From JAGLHV01 sp023143305 [NCBI: Clostridia bacterium] (GTDB lineage Bacteria; CBDUZB01; JAGLHV01), in NCBI GenBank assembly GCA_030637025.1, contig DAOVVV010000017.1:1-53131 (forward strand): a stretch of 53,131 bases of DNA, read 5' to 3'. The notes beneath the pieces were generated by a model, which did no database searches, was not told the DNA's origin, and saw only the letters and a program-made list of their open reading frames with translations. Both the position numbers and the translations under genes were made by a program. This document shows positions 43,131-50,880 of this stretch, piece by piece; position 1 is the stretch's first letter, and every line of letters begins with the position of its first letter.

Positions 43131-44834
43131 TTATTCATTCTCATACCTGTTTGAATAAATGTTACCCCCCTGCGTCCAAACAGCAAGTGCATTTCCGCTT
43201 GAATCTATCGCAACCTGAGGAGGATAATAGGGATATCCTGTATTATCAGCAATTAAGTGAGCTGTCCCCCATCCTGTTCCCAACTCATACCTGTTTGACC
43301 AAATGTTAGACCTTGTACCATCATGCTGCTGCCAGACAGCAATGGCATTTCCACTTGAATCTATTGCAATCTGAGAACCCCCGGCACTTCCTGCATCATC
43401 GGTTTCAATTAACTGGGCTACACCCCATCCTGTTCCTAACTCATACCTGTTGGACCAGATGTTAAACCTTATACCATCATACTGCACCCAGACAGCAATG
43501 GCATTCCCACTTGAATCTATTGCAATCTGAGAACCCCAGGCACTTCCTGCATCATCAGTTTCAATTAACTGAGCTGTCCCCCATCCTGTTCCCAACTCAT
43601 ACCTGTTGGAACAAATGTTAGCCCTTGTACCATCATGCTGCTCCCAGACAGCAATGGCATTCCCACTTGAATCTATTGCAATCTGAGAACCCCCGGCACT
43701 TCCTGCATCATCAGTTTCAATTAACTGTGCTGTTCCCCAACCTGTGCCCGATACATACCTGTTGGACCATATGTTAGACCTTGTGCCATCAGACTGGGAC
43801 CAAACAGCAATTGCATTTCCACTTGAATCTATTGCAATCTGAGAACCCCCGGCACTTCCTGCATCATCAGTTTCAATTAACTGAGCTGTCCCCCATCCTG
43901 TTCCCAACTCATACCTGTTTGACCAAATGTTGTCCCTTAGGCCATCATTCTGTCTCCAGACAGCAATGGCATTTCCACTTGAATTTATTGCAATCTGAGG
44001 ATAATAAACATCTCCAGCATTATCGTTTTCAATCAACTGAGCTGTCCCCCATCCTGTTCCCAACTCATACCTGTTTGACCAGATGTTAAACCTTATACCA
44101 TCATACTGCACCCAGACAGCAATGGCATTCCCACTTGAATCTATTGCAACCTGAGAATACCCGGCACTTCCTGCATCATCAGTTTCAATTAACTGAGCTG
44201 TCCCCCATCCTGTTCCCAACTCATACCTGTTTGACCAAATGTTGTCCCTTAGACCATCATACTGCATCCAGACAGCAATGGCATTCCCACTTGAATCTAT
44301 TGCAACCTGAGAATACCTGGCATTTCCTTCATTATCGGATTCAATCAATTGTGGGGCTCCCCACCTTGAGGTTTTAAGTGTCCAGACCGGCCCAGACGAA
44401 CATGCGCCATTATTATCTTTTGCAACTACCTTCCAATAATAAGTATTAGCGCAAGATAATGTTACCGGATTATAAGTAGTAGTTGTTTGGTCATCTGAAA
44501 TAAGAGGAGGGTTGGTTGAATTGCCAAAGTATAGTTCATAGGTCACTATATCTCCTGTATCCGGATCACCACCTGTCCAGGAAAGATCTACAGTTACTAA
44601 TTGATCAGTTGCTCCATCTGCAGGTGTTGGATTTGATGGGATACTTGGTGGATTATTTTGTGGATTATTAAGAATGAATATCTCTTCTCTCTTTTTTTCT
44701 ACCTTCTCCTTCAAATCTTCTCCCCTATTCTTGATAGCCCCGGTTATTCCAAAGTTGAATCTTGCATAACTAAAATCTGTAAGATAGAAAAAACCCAATA
44801 AGATAGTTATTGACACCATTATCTTCTTATTCAT
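43131..44834 (-). CDS. Secreted FN3 plus eight-repeat beta-propeller-like protein
   Basis: 567 residues: signal peptide, a short charged linker, a fibronectin type III-like domain (about 62-150; PSIPSNPTPADGATD and YYWKVVAKDNNG). Eight tandem repeats of about 52 residues follow, each with WGTAQLIE...SQIAIDSSGNAIAVW, then NIWSNRYELGTG. The repeats are nearly identical at DNA level, with repeats 2 and 6 sharing the same variable end (VQYDGIRFN), a sign of recent duplication or gene conversion. Eight blades predict a beta-propeller, likely a surface binding protein. It lies downstream (minus sense) of repeat A copy 2, from which its TTGACA promoter box (44926-44931) starts. Confidence 0.75.
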   Translation of the reverse strand: MNKKIMVSITILLGFFYLTDFSYARFNFGITGAIKNRGEDLKEKVEKKREEIFILNNPQNNPPSIPSNPTPADGATDQLVTVDLSWTGGDPDTGDIVTYELYFGNSTNPPLISDDQTTTTYNPVTLSCANTYYWKVVAKDNNGACSSGPVWTLKTSRWGAPQLIESDNEGNARYSQVAIDSSGNAIAVWMQYDGLRDNIWSNRYELGTGWGTAQLIETDDAGSAGYSQVAIDSSGNAIAVWVQYDGIRFNIWSNRYELGTGWGTAQLIENDNAGDVYYPQIAINSSGNAIAVWRQNDGLRDNIWSNRYELGTGWGTAQLIETDDAGSAGGSQIAIDSSGNAIAVWSQSDGTRSNIWSNRYVSGTGWGTAQLIETDDAGSAGGSQIAIDSSGNAIAVWEQHDGTRANICSNRYELGTGWGTAQLIETDDAGSAWGSQIAIDSSGNAIAVWVQYDGIRFNIWSNRYELGTGWGVAQLIETDDAGSAGGSQIAIDSSGNAIAVWQQHDGTRSNIWSNRYELGTGWGTAHLIADNTGYPYYPPQVAIDSSGNALAVWTQGGNIYSNRYENE

Positions 44835-44940
44835 AATTTACCTCCATTTTAGATAATAAAAAAATTAGATTTAAAAGCTTTTAATAGAATAACCTCTTAT
44901 TTATCATTACAAATACAGTTAACAATGTCAACAAATTTTT

Positions 44941-45162
44941 TAAGTATTATTTAAGAAAAAATTTGCCTTGTGGGCTAGGAAAACCGGAGTGGAGTTGTTT
45001 AATGTTTGTAGTTTGTTTGCAGAGTGATAGCGGAGCAAAGTAACTAGTGAACGGATTTCTTGTGTGAGCAAGAAAAAAATGTTTTTGAGTGCTAACGAAA
45101 AATCATTTGGTGAGCGAACATACATTAAACAGAATGGAACGGAGTGTTTGGAGTGGGGATAA
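44941..45162. repeat. Repeat element A, copy 2
   Basis: The most complete copy. Its two ends carry an inverted pair, GTTTAATGT and ACATTAAAC, about 130 bases apart; inside is a hairpin TTTCTT-N8-AAGAAA. The flank TTAAGTATTATTTAAG (from 44940) is shared with copy 3 and leads into a TTGACA box for the next gene. It lies just after the stop of the PEP-CTERM gene (minus sense). Confidence 0.75.
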
Positions 45163-45174
45163 ATATAAGATTAT

Positions 45175-45885
45175 TTAAGCTTTTTTCTTTTTTTTGAATC
45201 CCATCAAACCTAAAAGACCTGTGCTTAAAAGTAGCATTGTTGCGGGTTCGGGAACAGGTTGGGAAGCTGGGGTATAATTTACTGTTAAAAGTGGGTGATA
45301 AGAAAGAAAGAGATGATCATCACTAGTAAATAGCGAGTGGTATACATATGGTGGTAATGCTTTCATAATCCAGCCATAATTATCAATACCATTTGACCAA
45401 TGCTGAAGAGAAGGGGTAACAGAAATATTAGTGAAAGGAATGCTCTCTAAAAATGTATCGTCGGGAATTGAAGACCAAGTAGCCGCACTAAAATTATTCC
45501 AAGTTACAGTCTCTTCATCCCATGGTGTATACAATTGGTTTATTTGTTTTGTATATTGCCAATGGCTATAAGTCTTCAAAGTAAGCGTTGCTGAATTGAT
45601 AGTTGACCCATAACTTATTTGTCCATCGGAATCACCAAAAATATTGAAAAAACCAATAAGAGTTTTTGCTTCTCCCCAAAAATCCCCTGCATAAAAGAAT
45701 GAACCCGAACCATAACAAACATCAGGATATCCCTCTAAAATCATCGTTCCGTCTGTTTCAGAGTGAGGATAAACCCCTTGCTGAAAATTTACTACAATTG
45801 CATGGGCATTAATTCCGGTTAAAAAAAGTATGCTGATAATGGCAAAAAAACACAAACTTAGTTTTATTCCTGTTTTTTTTCTCAT
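45175..45885 (-). CDS. PEP-CTERM surface protein with DNRLRE-like domain (cargo of module 2)
   Basis: 236 residues: signal peptide, a DNRLRE-type beta domain (SATLTLKTYSHWQYTKQINQ, WDEETVTWNN, WIMKALPPYVY). A C-terminal PEP-CTERM signal follows: PVPEPATMLLLSTGLLGLMG plus FKKKKKA. The protein should be processed by an exosortase, not in this window, and sent to the surface or exopolysaccharide. Its promoter (TTGACA at 45964-45969, 18 bases, TACAAT at 45940-45945) lies inside the 3' end of the B2 ORF. Repeat A copy 2 follows the gene. Confidence 0.82.
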   Translation of the reverse strand: MRKKTGIKLSLCFFAIISILFLTGINAHAIVVNFQQGVYPHSETDGTMILEGYPDVCYGSGSFFYAGDFWGEAKTLIGFFNIFGDSDGQISYGSTINSATLTLKTYSHWQYTKQINQLYTPWDEETVTWNNFSAATWSSIPDDTFLESIPFTNISVTPSLQHWSNGIDNYGWIMKALPPYVYHSLFTSDDHLFLSYHPLLTVNYTPASQPVPEPATMLLLSTGLLGLMGFKKKKKA

Positions 45886-45927
45886 TGATTTCTCCCTGTT
45901 TTGGATCGAAATTCGAGGTTTACTTAA

Positions 45928-46131
45928 TTATTTTAAGCTATTGTATATTTTTTGTGGAGTGGCTGTCAATGATTTTTTAATCTTTTTCTTTTTTAGTTTT
46001 TTGTAGTTTCCTTCGATTGATTCTAATTCTTTTGATGTCTTGGCTGAGTCGTCTTTTAGTTGTTTGACCAGGGCTTCGGTGGTTTCAAATTTGTATTCTT
46101 TGCCGGAAATTTTTGTGGTTAGTTTTACCAT
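45928..46131 (-). CDS. B-family small coiled-coil protein, copy B2
   Basis: 67 residues, starting MVKLTTKISGKEYKFETTEA and continuing VKQLKDDSAKTSKELESIE, a short beta-hairpin then a charged coiled coil ending in a lysine run. After the lysines its tail (SLTATPQKIYNSLK) differs from B3: the DNA there is the promoter of the next gene, so the original C-terminus appears to have been replaced. Promoter TTGACT-N17-TACCAT (46169-46197) and an AAGGAG site precede it. No known family recognised. Confidence 0.65.
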   Translation of the reverse strand: MVKLTTKISGKEYKFETTEALVKQLKDDSAKTSKELESIEGNYKKLKKKKIKKSLTATPQKIYNSLK

Positions 46132-46168
46132 GGGGGACTCCTTTGGCTGTTAGATTGTAATATGGGAT

Positions 46169-46197
46169 ATGGTAACAAAAAGAAAGGGAAAAGTCAA
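46169..46197 (-). promoter_or_regulatory. B2 promoter
   Basis: TTGACT (46192-46197), 17-base spacer, TACCAT (46169-46174), near identical to the B1 and B3 promoters. Confidence 0.6.
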
Positions 46198-46344
46198 TGT
46201 GGGACGGGGGATTTATTCTGACATTACCTTTGCTCTAACGGAAAAATATTCTGTTAGAATGTGAAATTAGGGTATCTGGAAAAGAGGGATTGAAATGTCC
46301 TATTATAGGGGTGTTCAGAGGACATTTTACCTACATCTATTAAA

Positions 46345-46974
46345 TTATTTTGCATCTTTATTTTCAATGTTCCCATTTGATTCAAATGTGCAGGAAATTA
46401 TATTCTGCATTGTCGCTTGATCTATAACTTTAATGCCATATTTAAATAAGTTAAATTTTCCGGTATGAGTTGGCATTCCATATATTCCATTTTTCCCTGA
46501 TAAAATTATATCTTTATCAGTTATATATCCAAAGATCTTTTCTTTTATTTTAATAATATAGGTCTTTCCTGCACCAATATAAAATTCTACTACTGAACAT
46601 GGTTTATCGTCAGCAGGCCCAGAATTATAAAAAAACATACCATTACTATTAATTCCTCCTCTAATATGATACACATTCCGAGTAATGTGGATTTTGTATT
46701 TTCCAGGTAAGACTTTCAACGGTTTACTATATAAATTGGGTTTGCTAAAAAAATGATGCAATAGTATTTCGTTTGATCCATCCTTCTCCTTCGAAATCGT
46801 AACTACGCAGCCAACATGCTCTTCAGAGTAATCTATTATAATTCTGCCAACACTACTCTCTGGGAGGGTAGATCCTTTATAAAGTTTCGTAGGATTGAGG
46901 CTAGCACATCCCATTAACATTAAAAAGAGAAACGAATATACAATGAGCATTTTAATCAAATTGTGAATTTTCAT
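46345..46974 (-). CDS. Lipoprotein of unknown function
   Basis: 209 residues with a lipobox (LMGC, Cys near residue 23). The body is beta-rich with an IDYSEEHVGCVVTISKEKDG start and a second part containing GAGKTYIIKIKEKIFGYI, which is reminiscent of small periplasmic beta-domains (DUF2846-like), but the match is weak. It lies downstream (minus sense) of repeat A copy 3, whose flank supplies a TTGACA box (47042-47047). It precedes B2. Confidence 0.55.
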   Translation of the reverse strand: MKIHNLIKMLIVYSFLFLMLMGCASLNPTKLYKGSTLPESSVGRIIIDYSEEHVGCVVTISKEKDGSNEILLHHFFSKPNLYSKPLKVLPGKYKIHITRNVYHIRGGINSNGMFFYNSGPADDKPCSVVEFYIGAGKTYIIKIKEKIFGYITDKDIILSGKNGIYGMPTHTGKFNLFKYGIKVIDQATMQNIISCTFESNGNIENKDAK

Positions 46975-47056
46975 ATATCAAATCTCCTCTTTTATATATA
47001 ATACATTACCTATTTAATAGTATTACAAATATAATTACTTGTGTCAACAATTTTTT

Positions 47057-47180
47057 TAAGTATTATTTAAGAAGCAAGTTGTCTTGTGGGGCGGGGAAAA
47101 ACCGGAGTGGAGTTGTTTAATGTTTGCAGTTTGTTTGCGGAGTGAAAACGGAGCAAAGTAACTGGTGAACGGATTTCTTT
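47057..47180. repeat. Repeat element A, copy 3 (half copy)
   Basis: Matches the left half of copies 1 and 2 (shared flank, TTGTGGG, CGGAGTGGAGTTGTTTAATG, AGTTTGTTTGCGGAGTGA, CGGAGCAAAGTAACTGGTGA, ACGGATTTCTTTG) and then stops. Its last 64 bases are read as the C-terminal codons of the small secreted protein at 47117-47329. Confidence 0.75.
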
Positions 47181-47329
47181 GTAGAAGTTTGATTTTCAGA
47201 AAGAGCCGACAACTTTTCAGTTGCTTTATTTACCTGTTCTTGAGCAAATGAAATATTAACAAAAAGACTCATGACGATCAAAACCAGCAAAATCACTCTA
47301 AAATCAATGTAATTGCCCTTTTTCCTCAT
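47117..47329 (-). CDS. Small secreted protein, C-terminus made from repeat A (cargo of module 3)
   Basis: 70 residues: signal peptide (about 1-29, SLFVNISFAQ), a short helical segment (EQVNKATEKLSALSENQ), then VHQLLCSVFTPQTNCKH. Those last 17 or so residues come from the repeat A sequence, so the gene has been truncated or fused at its 3' end. It has a strong AGGAGG site and follows B3 by 40 bases. Probably a remnant of a longer secreted protein. Confidence 0.5.
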   Translation of the reverse strand: MRKKGNYIDFRVILLVLIVMSLFVNISFAQEQVNKATEKLSALSENQTSTKKSVHQLLCSVFTPQTNCKH

Positions 47330-47369
47330 CTTCTTTTCCTCCTATTTTTTAGTTAATTATTTAACGTTA

Positions 47370-47585
47370 TTATATATTTACTTCCTTTGGTTTTTCACTT
47401 GTAGTCAGTTGTCTTATGGTGGCTTCCAGGGTGTTCTTTTTCTTTTTTAGTTTTTTGTAGGTTATTTCTATGGATTCTAATTCTTTTGATGTCTTGGCCG
47501 AGTCGTCTTTTAGTTGTTTGACCAGGGCTTCGGTGGTTTCAAATTTGTATTCTTTGCCGGAAATCTTTGTGGTTAGTTTTACCAT
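47370..47585 (-). CDS. B-family small coiled-coil protein, copy B3 (reference copy)
   Basis: 71 residues, the most intact copy: MVKLTTKISGKEYKFETTEA, a coiled coil rich in K and E, and a tail NTLEATIRQLTTSEKPKEVN. The N-terminal part suggests a beta-hairpin (TTKISGKEYKF), the rest a single charged helix, so it may dimerise or bind a partner. The first 45 residues are identical in B2. It sits between the TPR gene and a small secreted protein, with its -35 box directly abutting the TPR gene's stop. AAAGGAG precedes the ATG. Function unknown. Confidence 0.65.
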   Translation of the reverse strand: MVKLTTKISGKEYKFETTEALVKQLKDDSAKTSKELESIEITYKKLKKKKNTLEATIRQLTTSEKPKEVNI

Positions 47586-47622
47586 GGGGGACTCCTTTGG
47601 CTGTTAGATTATAATATGGGAT

Positions 47623-47651
47623 ATGGTAGCAAATAGGAAGGAAAAAGTCAA
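47623..47651 (-). promoter_or_regulatory. B3 promoter
   Basis: TTGACT (47646-47651), 17-base spacer, TACCAT (47623-47628); the third copy of the same promoter. Confidence 0.6.
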
Positions 47652-49112
47652 TTATATGGATTTTGCTAAATTTTTATATTTTTCTGTATTTTCATAATTT
47701 CCGATTTTTTCGTAGGTAAAAGATAAATTATTGTAGGTCACCTTTAAATAATGATATTGTTTTATTTCTTTAAAAATCCCCTCTGCTTTCAAATAATATT
47801 CTATTGCCCTCTTATATTTTCCTAAGCTCTTATAAGCATTACCTAAATTTACATAGCATTTTGACTCTCCTTGCTTATCCCCAATTGCTCTAGCTATTTT
47901 TAAAGACTTCTTATAATATTTTATTGCCCTCTTATATTTTTCTAAGCTATCATAAGCAAGACCTAAATTTGTATAACATGCTGATTTTCCTTCCTTATCC
48001 CCAATTGCTTTAGCTATCTTTAAAGACTTATCATAATACTCTATTGCTCTCTTGTAATCTCTTAAGCTATCATAAGCAACACTTAAATTTACATAGCATT
48101 TTGACTCTCCTACCTTATCTCCAATTGCTTTAGCTATCCCTAAAGCCCTCTCCTGATACTCTATTGCTCGATTGTAATCTCCCAAGCTATTATAAACAAC
48201 CCCTAAATTGCCATAACATTTAGACTCCACTGCCTTATCCCCAATTGCTTTGGCTATATCTAAAGCCCTCTCTTGATATTCTATTGCCCGCTGAAAATCT
48301 CCTAAACTATGATAAGCAAGCCCTAAATTTGTATAACATGTTGATTCTCCTGGCTTATCCCCAATTGCTTTAACCTTCTCTAAAGCCTTCTCATGATATT
48401 CCTTTGCTCGCTTATATTCTCCTAAGTTATAATAAGTAATCCCCAAATTTCCATAACATCTATACTTTCCTTCCTTATCCCCAATTGCTTTAGCCTTCTC
48501 CCATTCGGTGGTGTAGTCTTGTTCAAACTGTTCTCCGCCTTGAAACCTTTTTGCTCGAATCCCCATTGCTATTTCTACACATATCCACCAGATGATGGTA
48601 ATCACGAGGATACTTTTAGTACTAATATCCCATGAAATTTTGGATTCATTAACCGTAATAACAAAAAGTCCTATACATAACCACCCTAAAACATCTATTA
48701 TGGTAGGAAAACCTTTTAAGAGGTCATGAGTTACTTTGCTTATTTTGATTTTTCCTTTCTCTTTTCTCAATTCTAAAAGGTTGGTTTCCCAAAAAACACC
48801 CGTTGCCTCATTTTCATAAAAAAATCGGATGTAAGATGCAATTCTGCGAAGTGTCTTCACTTGCTCTAGCATTAGGTAGTACCCGCTGGGTAGAACAAGG
48901 AGAGCAAATAAAACAATAAGACTGGGCCACAGCCACAGATCTTTGTTTTCATTTTTAAGAATTATTGCAAGGTTCATCAAACCAAAAGTAATGGCAAGTG
49001 TAGAAAAATAGATATTAAAACCCCTATTTAAAACCACTGAAATTTCTTCTTTTAATGCTCGATATTCCAGCAATTGATACTGTGATTTTGTTTCGTTTTT
49101 TCCCTCTCCCAT
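47652..49112 (-). CDS. Membrane protein with tandem TPR repeats
   Basis: 486 residues. N-terminal half has about four transmembrane helices (for example TLAITFGLMNLAIIL, LWPSLIVLFALLVLPSGYYL, IIDVLGWLCIGLFVITV, SILVITIIWWICVEIAMGI). From about residue 195 there are six to seven TPR repeats of 40 residues, each with the signature KAIGDK-GES-CY-NLG-AY-SLGDY-RAIEYQERAL. These LGN/Rapsyn-type repeats bind protein partners, and here face the cytoplasm or periplasm from the membrane. The repeats are nearly identical in DNA, suggesting recent expansion. The B3 promoter begins right after its stop. Confidence 0.7.
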   Translation of the reverse strand: MGEGKNETKSQYQLLEYRALKEEISVVLNRGFNIYFSTLAITFGLMNLAIILKNENKDLWLWPSLIVLFALLVLPSGYYLMLEQVKTLRRIASYIRFFYENEATGVFWETNLLELRKEKGKIKISKVTHDLLKGFPTIIDVLGWLCIGLFVITVNESKISWDISTKSILVITIIWWICVEIAMGIRAKRFQGGEQFEQDYTTEWEKAKAIGDKEGKYRCYGNLGITYYNLGEYKRAKEYHEKALEKVKAIGDKPGESTCYTNLGLAYHSLGDFQRAIEYQERALDIAKAIGDKAVESKCYGNLGVVYNSLGDYNRAIEYQERALGIAKAIGDKVGESKCYVNLSVAYDSLRDYKRAIEYYDKSLKIAKAIGDKEGKSACYTNLGLAYDSLEKYKRAIKYYKKSLKIARAIGDKQGESKCYVNLGNAYKSLGKYKRAIEYYLKAEGIFKEIKQYHYLKVTYNNLSFTYEKIGNYENTEKYKNLAKSI

Positions 49113-49139
49113 AAAACATCCTCCCTTTAGATAAAAATC

Positions 49140-49339
49140 CTATGTGACTTTATAGATTATTAAATCTTTTATCGCTTTGTCTAACTTCTTTAGTTCAAAT
49201 ATTTTAAGTAAGTCTTCGTTTGGCTCGTATTTATCAGCAACTACCGGATTTGCATTAGTTTGTGAAGTAATGTCTATTAATCAAAATACCATAAATAAAT
49301 CCCTGTTGAAAGAAATTTTCTTTTTTTAGTGTTTTTCAT
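49140..49339 (-). pseudogene. Decayed gene after B4 (cargo of module 4)
   Basis: An ATG at 49339 with AGGAGG-type site opens MKNTKKRKFLSTGIYLWYFD, then a stop. A second frame downstream (ITSQTNANPVVADKYEPNED and more) ends at 49140 with no start. A promoter lies upstream: TTGACA (49417-49422), 18 bases, TACAAT (49393-49398), the same as the promoter of the PEP-CTERM gene behind B2. An internal deletion or frameshift is likely. The parent family is not recognised. Confidence 0.6.
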
Positions 49340-49431
49340 TTTTCCTCCTGTTTTGGATTGGAATTTAAGTCTTGGTTAATTATTTTTAACTTATTGTATA
49401 TTTATTTTTTTGGTGGTGTCAAGGAAATTTT

Positions 49432-49648
49432 TTATTTCTTTTCTTCTTTGGGTTTTTCAGTGGTGATTAGTTGTTTTATGGTGGCTTCCAGGGTGTTCTT
49501 TTTCTTTTTTAGTTTTTTATAGGTTGTTTCTATGGATTCTAATTCTTTTGATGTCTTGGCTGAGTCGTCTTTTAGTTGTTTGACCAGGGCTTCGGTGGTT
49601 TCAAATTTGTATTCTTTGCCGGAAATTTTTGTGGTTAGTTTTTACCAT
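49432..49648 (-). pseudogene. B-family small ORF, copy B4 (frameshift)
   Basis: The nucleotide sequence matches the other B copies, but one extra A after GTAAAA (ATGGTAAAAACT) shifts the frame at codon 4, giving an early stop. The length is 217 bases, one more than a multiple of three. The usual promoter is missing: the sequence switches to unrelated DNA just upstream of the AAGGAG site, which lies about 20 bases behind the stop of the TPR gene 49667-50578. Confidence 0.8.
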
Positions 49649-49666
49649 AGGGACTCCTTTTTTAAA

Positions 49667-50578
49667 TTATTTATAAATTAAGTTAAAAAGTTTGTTGGCT
49701 AATTCCTTGTCTAATTCCTTCAATATTTTGTATTCCTTAAGCGATTCACCTCTTCTGCCTAAAACATAATAATCTCTTCCAAGATTATAATGCGCCAATG
49801 AAAAATTAGGATTTATCTTTATCGCCTCTTTATGCTCCTTAATCGCCTTATCATACAAACCTTTTCTGTAATAACTCATGCCAAGATTATTATGTGCAAG
49901 CGCATGCTCCGGATTAATCTTTATCGCTTTTTTATATTCCTCCATTGCTTTATCATATAGGCCTTTATTCCCATAAGCCACCCCAAGATTATAATATGCT
50001 TTTGCATAATTAGGATTTATCTTTATCGCCTCTTTAAATTCCCTTATCGCTTTATCCCACAATCCTTTATTCCCATAGGCCAATCCAAGAAAAAAATGCC
50101 CACCTGCATAATCAGGATTAATCCTTATCGCCTTTTTAAATTCCTCTATCGCAAATTCATATCTGTTTTGTTTTATATAAGCTCTTCCTTGTAAAATATA
50201 AGGATACGCATTTTTTTTATATTTATCTTTCCATTTTTTACATTCTTCTTCAATTTCAATAAATTTATTTTCGTTTAAAAGGGTTTTAAGTAGTTCATAT
50301 TTCTCTTTTTGAAATTTGTTTTCGGCTTCTGCCTGCCCAGAAAAAATAATTTCTTCTGTTTCATTTTCACCTTGTAGCGAAGAAACCTCTGTATATCCTT
50401 GATCAATAACTAATTCTATTTTTTTCTCCTCTTTTGATAATTTGACCCTTTTAGATTTTTTTATAAATTCACTTATAGGTTCTCTAAAAATAATTAAAAT
50501 AAATACACCAAGTACAAACACGCATATTGTCCATTGACACTTTTTTATTAAATCAATTAATAATTTTAAAATTTCCAT
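49667..50578 (-). CDS. TPR protein with N-terminal membrane anchor
   Basis: 303 residues. One transmembrane helix near the N-terminus (about 14-30, WTICVFVLGVFILII), then a charged linker, then about five TPR units. Their signature is YDKAIKEHKEAIKINPNYAL and AHYNLGRDYY. TPR arrays of this 34-residue type are protein-protein scaffolds. It has no clear link to the neighbouring larger TPR protein except proximity. A degenerate B copy (B4) follows 20 bases after its stop. Confidence 0.72.
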   Translation of the reverse strand: MEILKLLIDLIKKCQWTICVFVLGVFILIIFREPISEFIKKSKRVKLSKEEKKIELVIDQGYTEVSSLQGENETEEIIFSGQAEAENKFQKEKYELLKTLLNENKFIEIEEECKKWKDKYKKNAYPYILQGRAYIKQNRYEFAIEEFKKAIRINPDYAGGHFFLGLAYGNKGLWDKAIREFKEAIKINPNYAKAYYNLGVAYGNKGLYDKAMEEYKKAIKINPEHALAHNNLGMSYYRKGLYDKAIKEHKEAIKINPNFSLAHYNLGRDYYVLGRRGESLKEYKILKELDKELANKLFNLIYK

Positions 50579-50617
50579 TTTATAATTTTCTATCCTTTCA
50601 AGTTCTGAAACTTCTTT

Positions 50618-50853
50618 TTAATCATCGTCCTCATGGGTAATGTTAAACATTGCCCAGATGGGACGATGGTCGGATACGGCTAATTTTGCTTTTGTGTCGT
50701 CATTATTAAACATTGTTTCATCGAACATGTCAATACCGGAATTTTGGTTATATTCGGTTACATATTCATTTTGAAACCAGAAATTATCTAAAAGAAATTT
50801 TGTAATTTCTGAGGACTTTCTAATTCTTTTTTCTCCTTTCTCGACTATCTCCT
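50618..50853 (-). pseudogene. C-terminal remnant of an endonuclease/exonuclease/phosphatase-family protein
   Basis: About 78 codons with no ATG ahead of them. The end carries KLAVSDHRPIWAMFNITHED, where SDHRP is the last catalytic motif of the EEP (DNase I-like) superfamily. Upstream the frame is closed by a stop, so only the C-terminus is left. It lies between the TPR gene and the alpha-2-macroglobulin gene. Confidence 0.65.
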
Positions 50854-50880
50854 TTTTTCAATATCGGATTTAGGGTAATT

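Noticed and set aside
43781-44377. Plus-strand ORFs rich in His, Leu and Thr repeats
   Set aside because: Antisense shadows of the beta-propeller repeats on minus; the repeat periodicity comes from that gene.
41428-47180. Integron attC sites
   Set aside because: Element A lacks the paired 7-base core motifs of attC and is longer than usual; no integrase in the window.
42205-49648. CRISPR array
   Set aside because: The repeats are hundreds of bases long with gene-sized gaps and no short regular repeat-spacer units; no cas genes.
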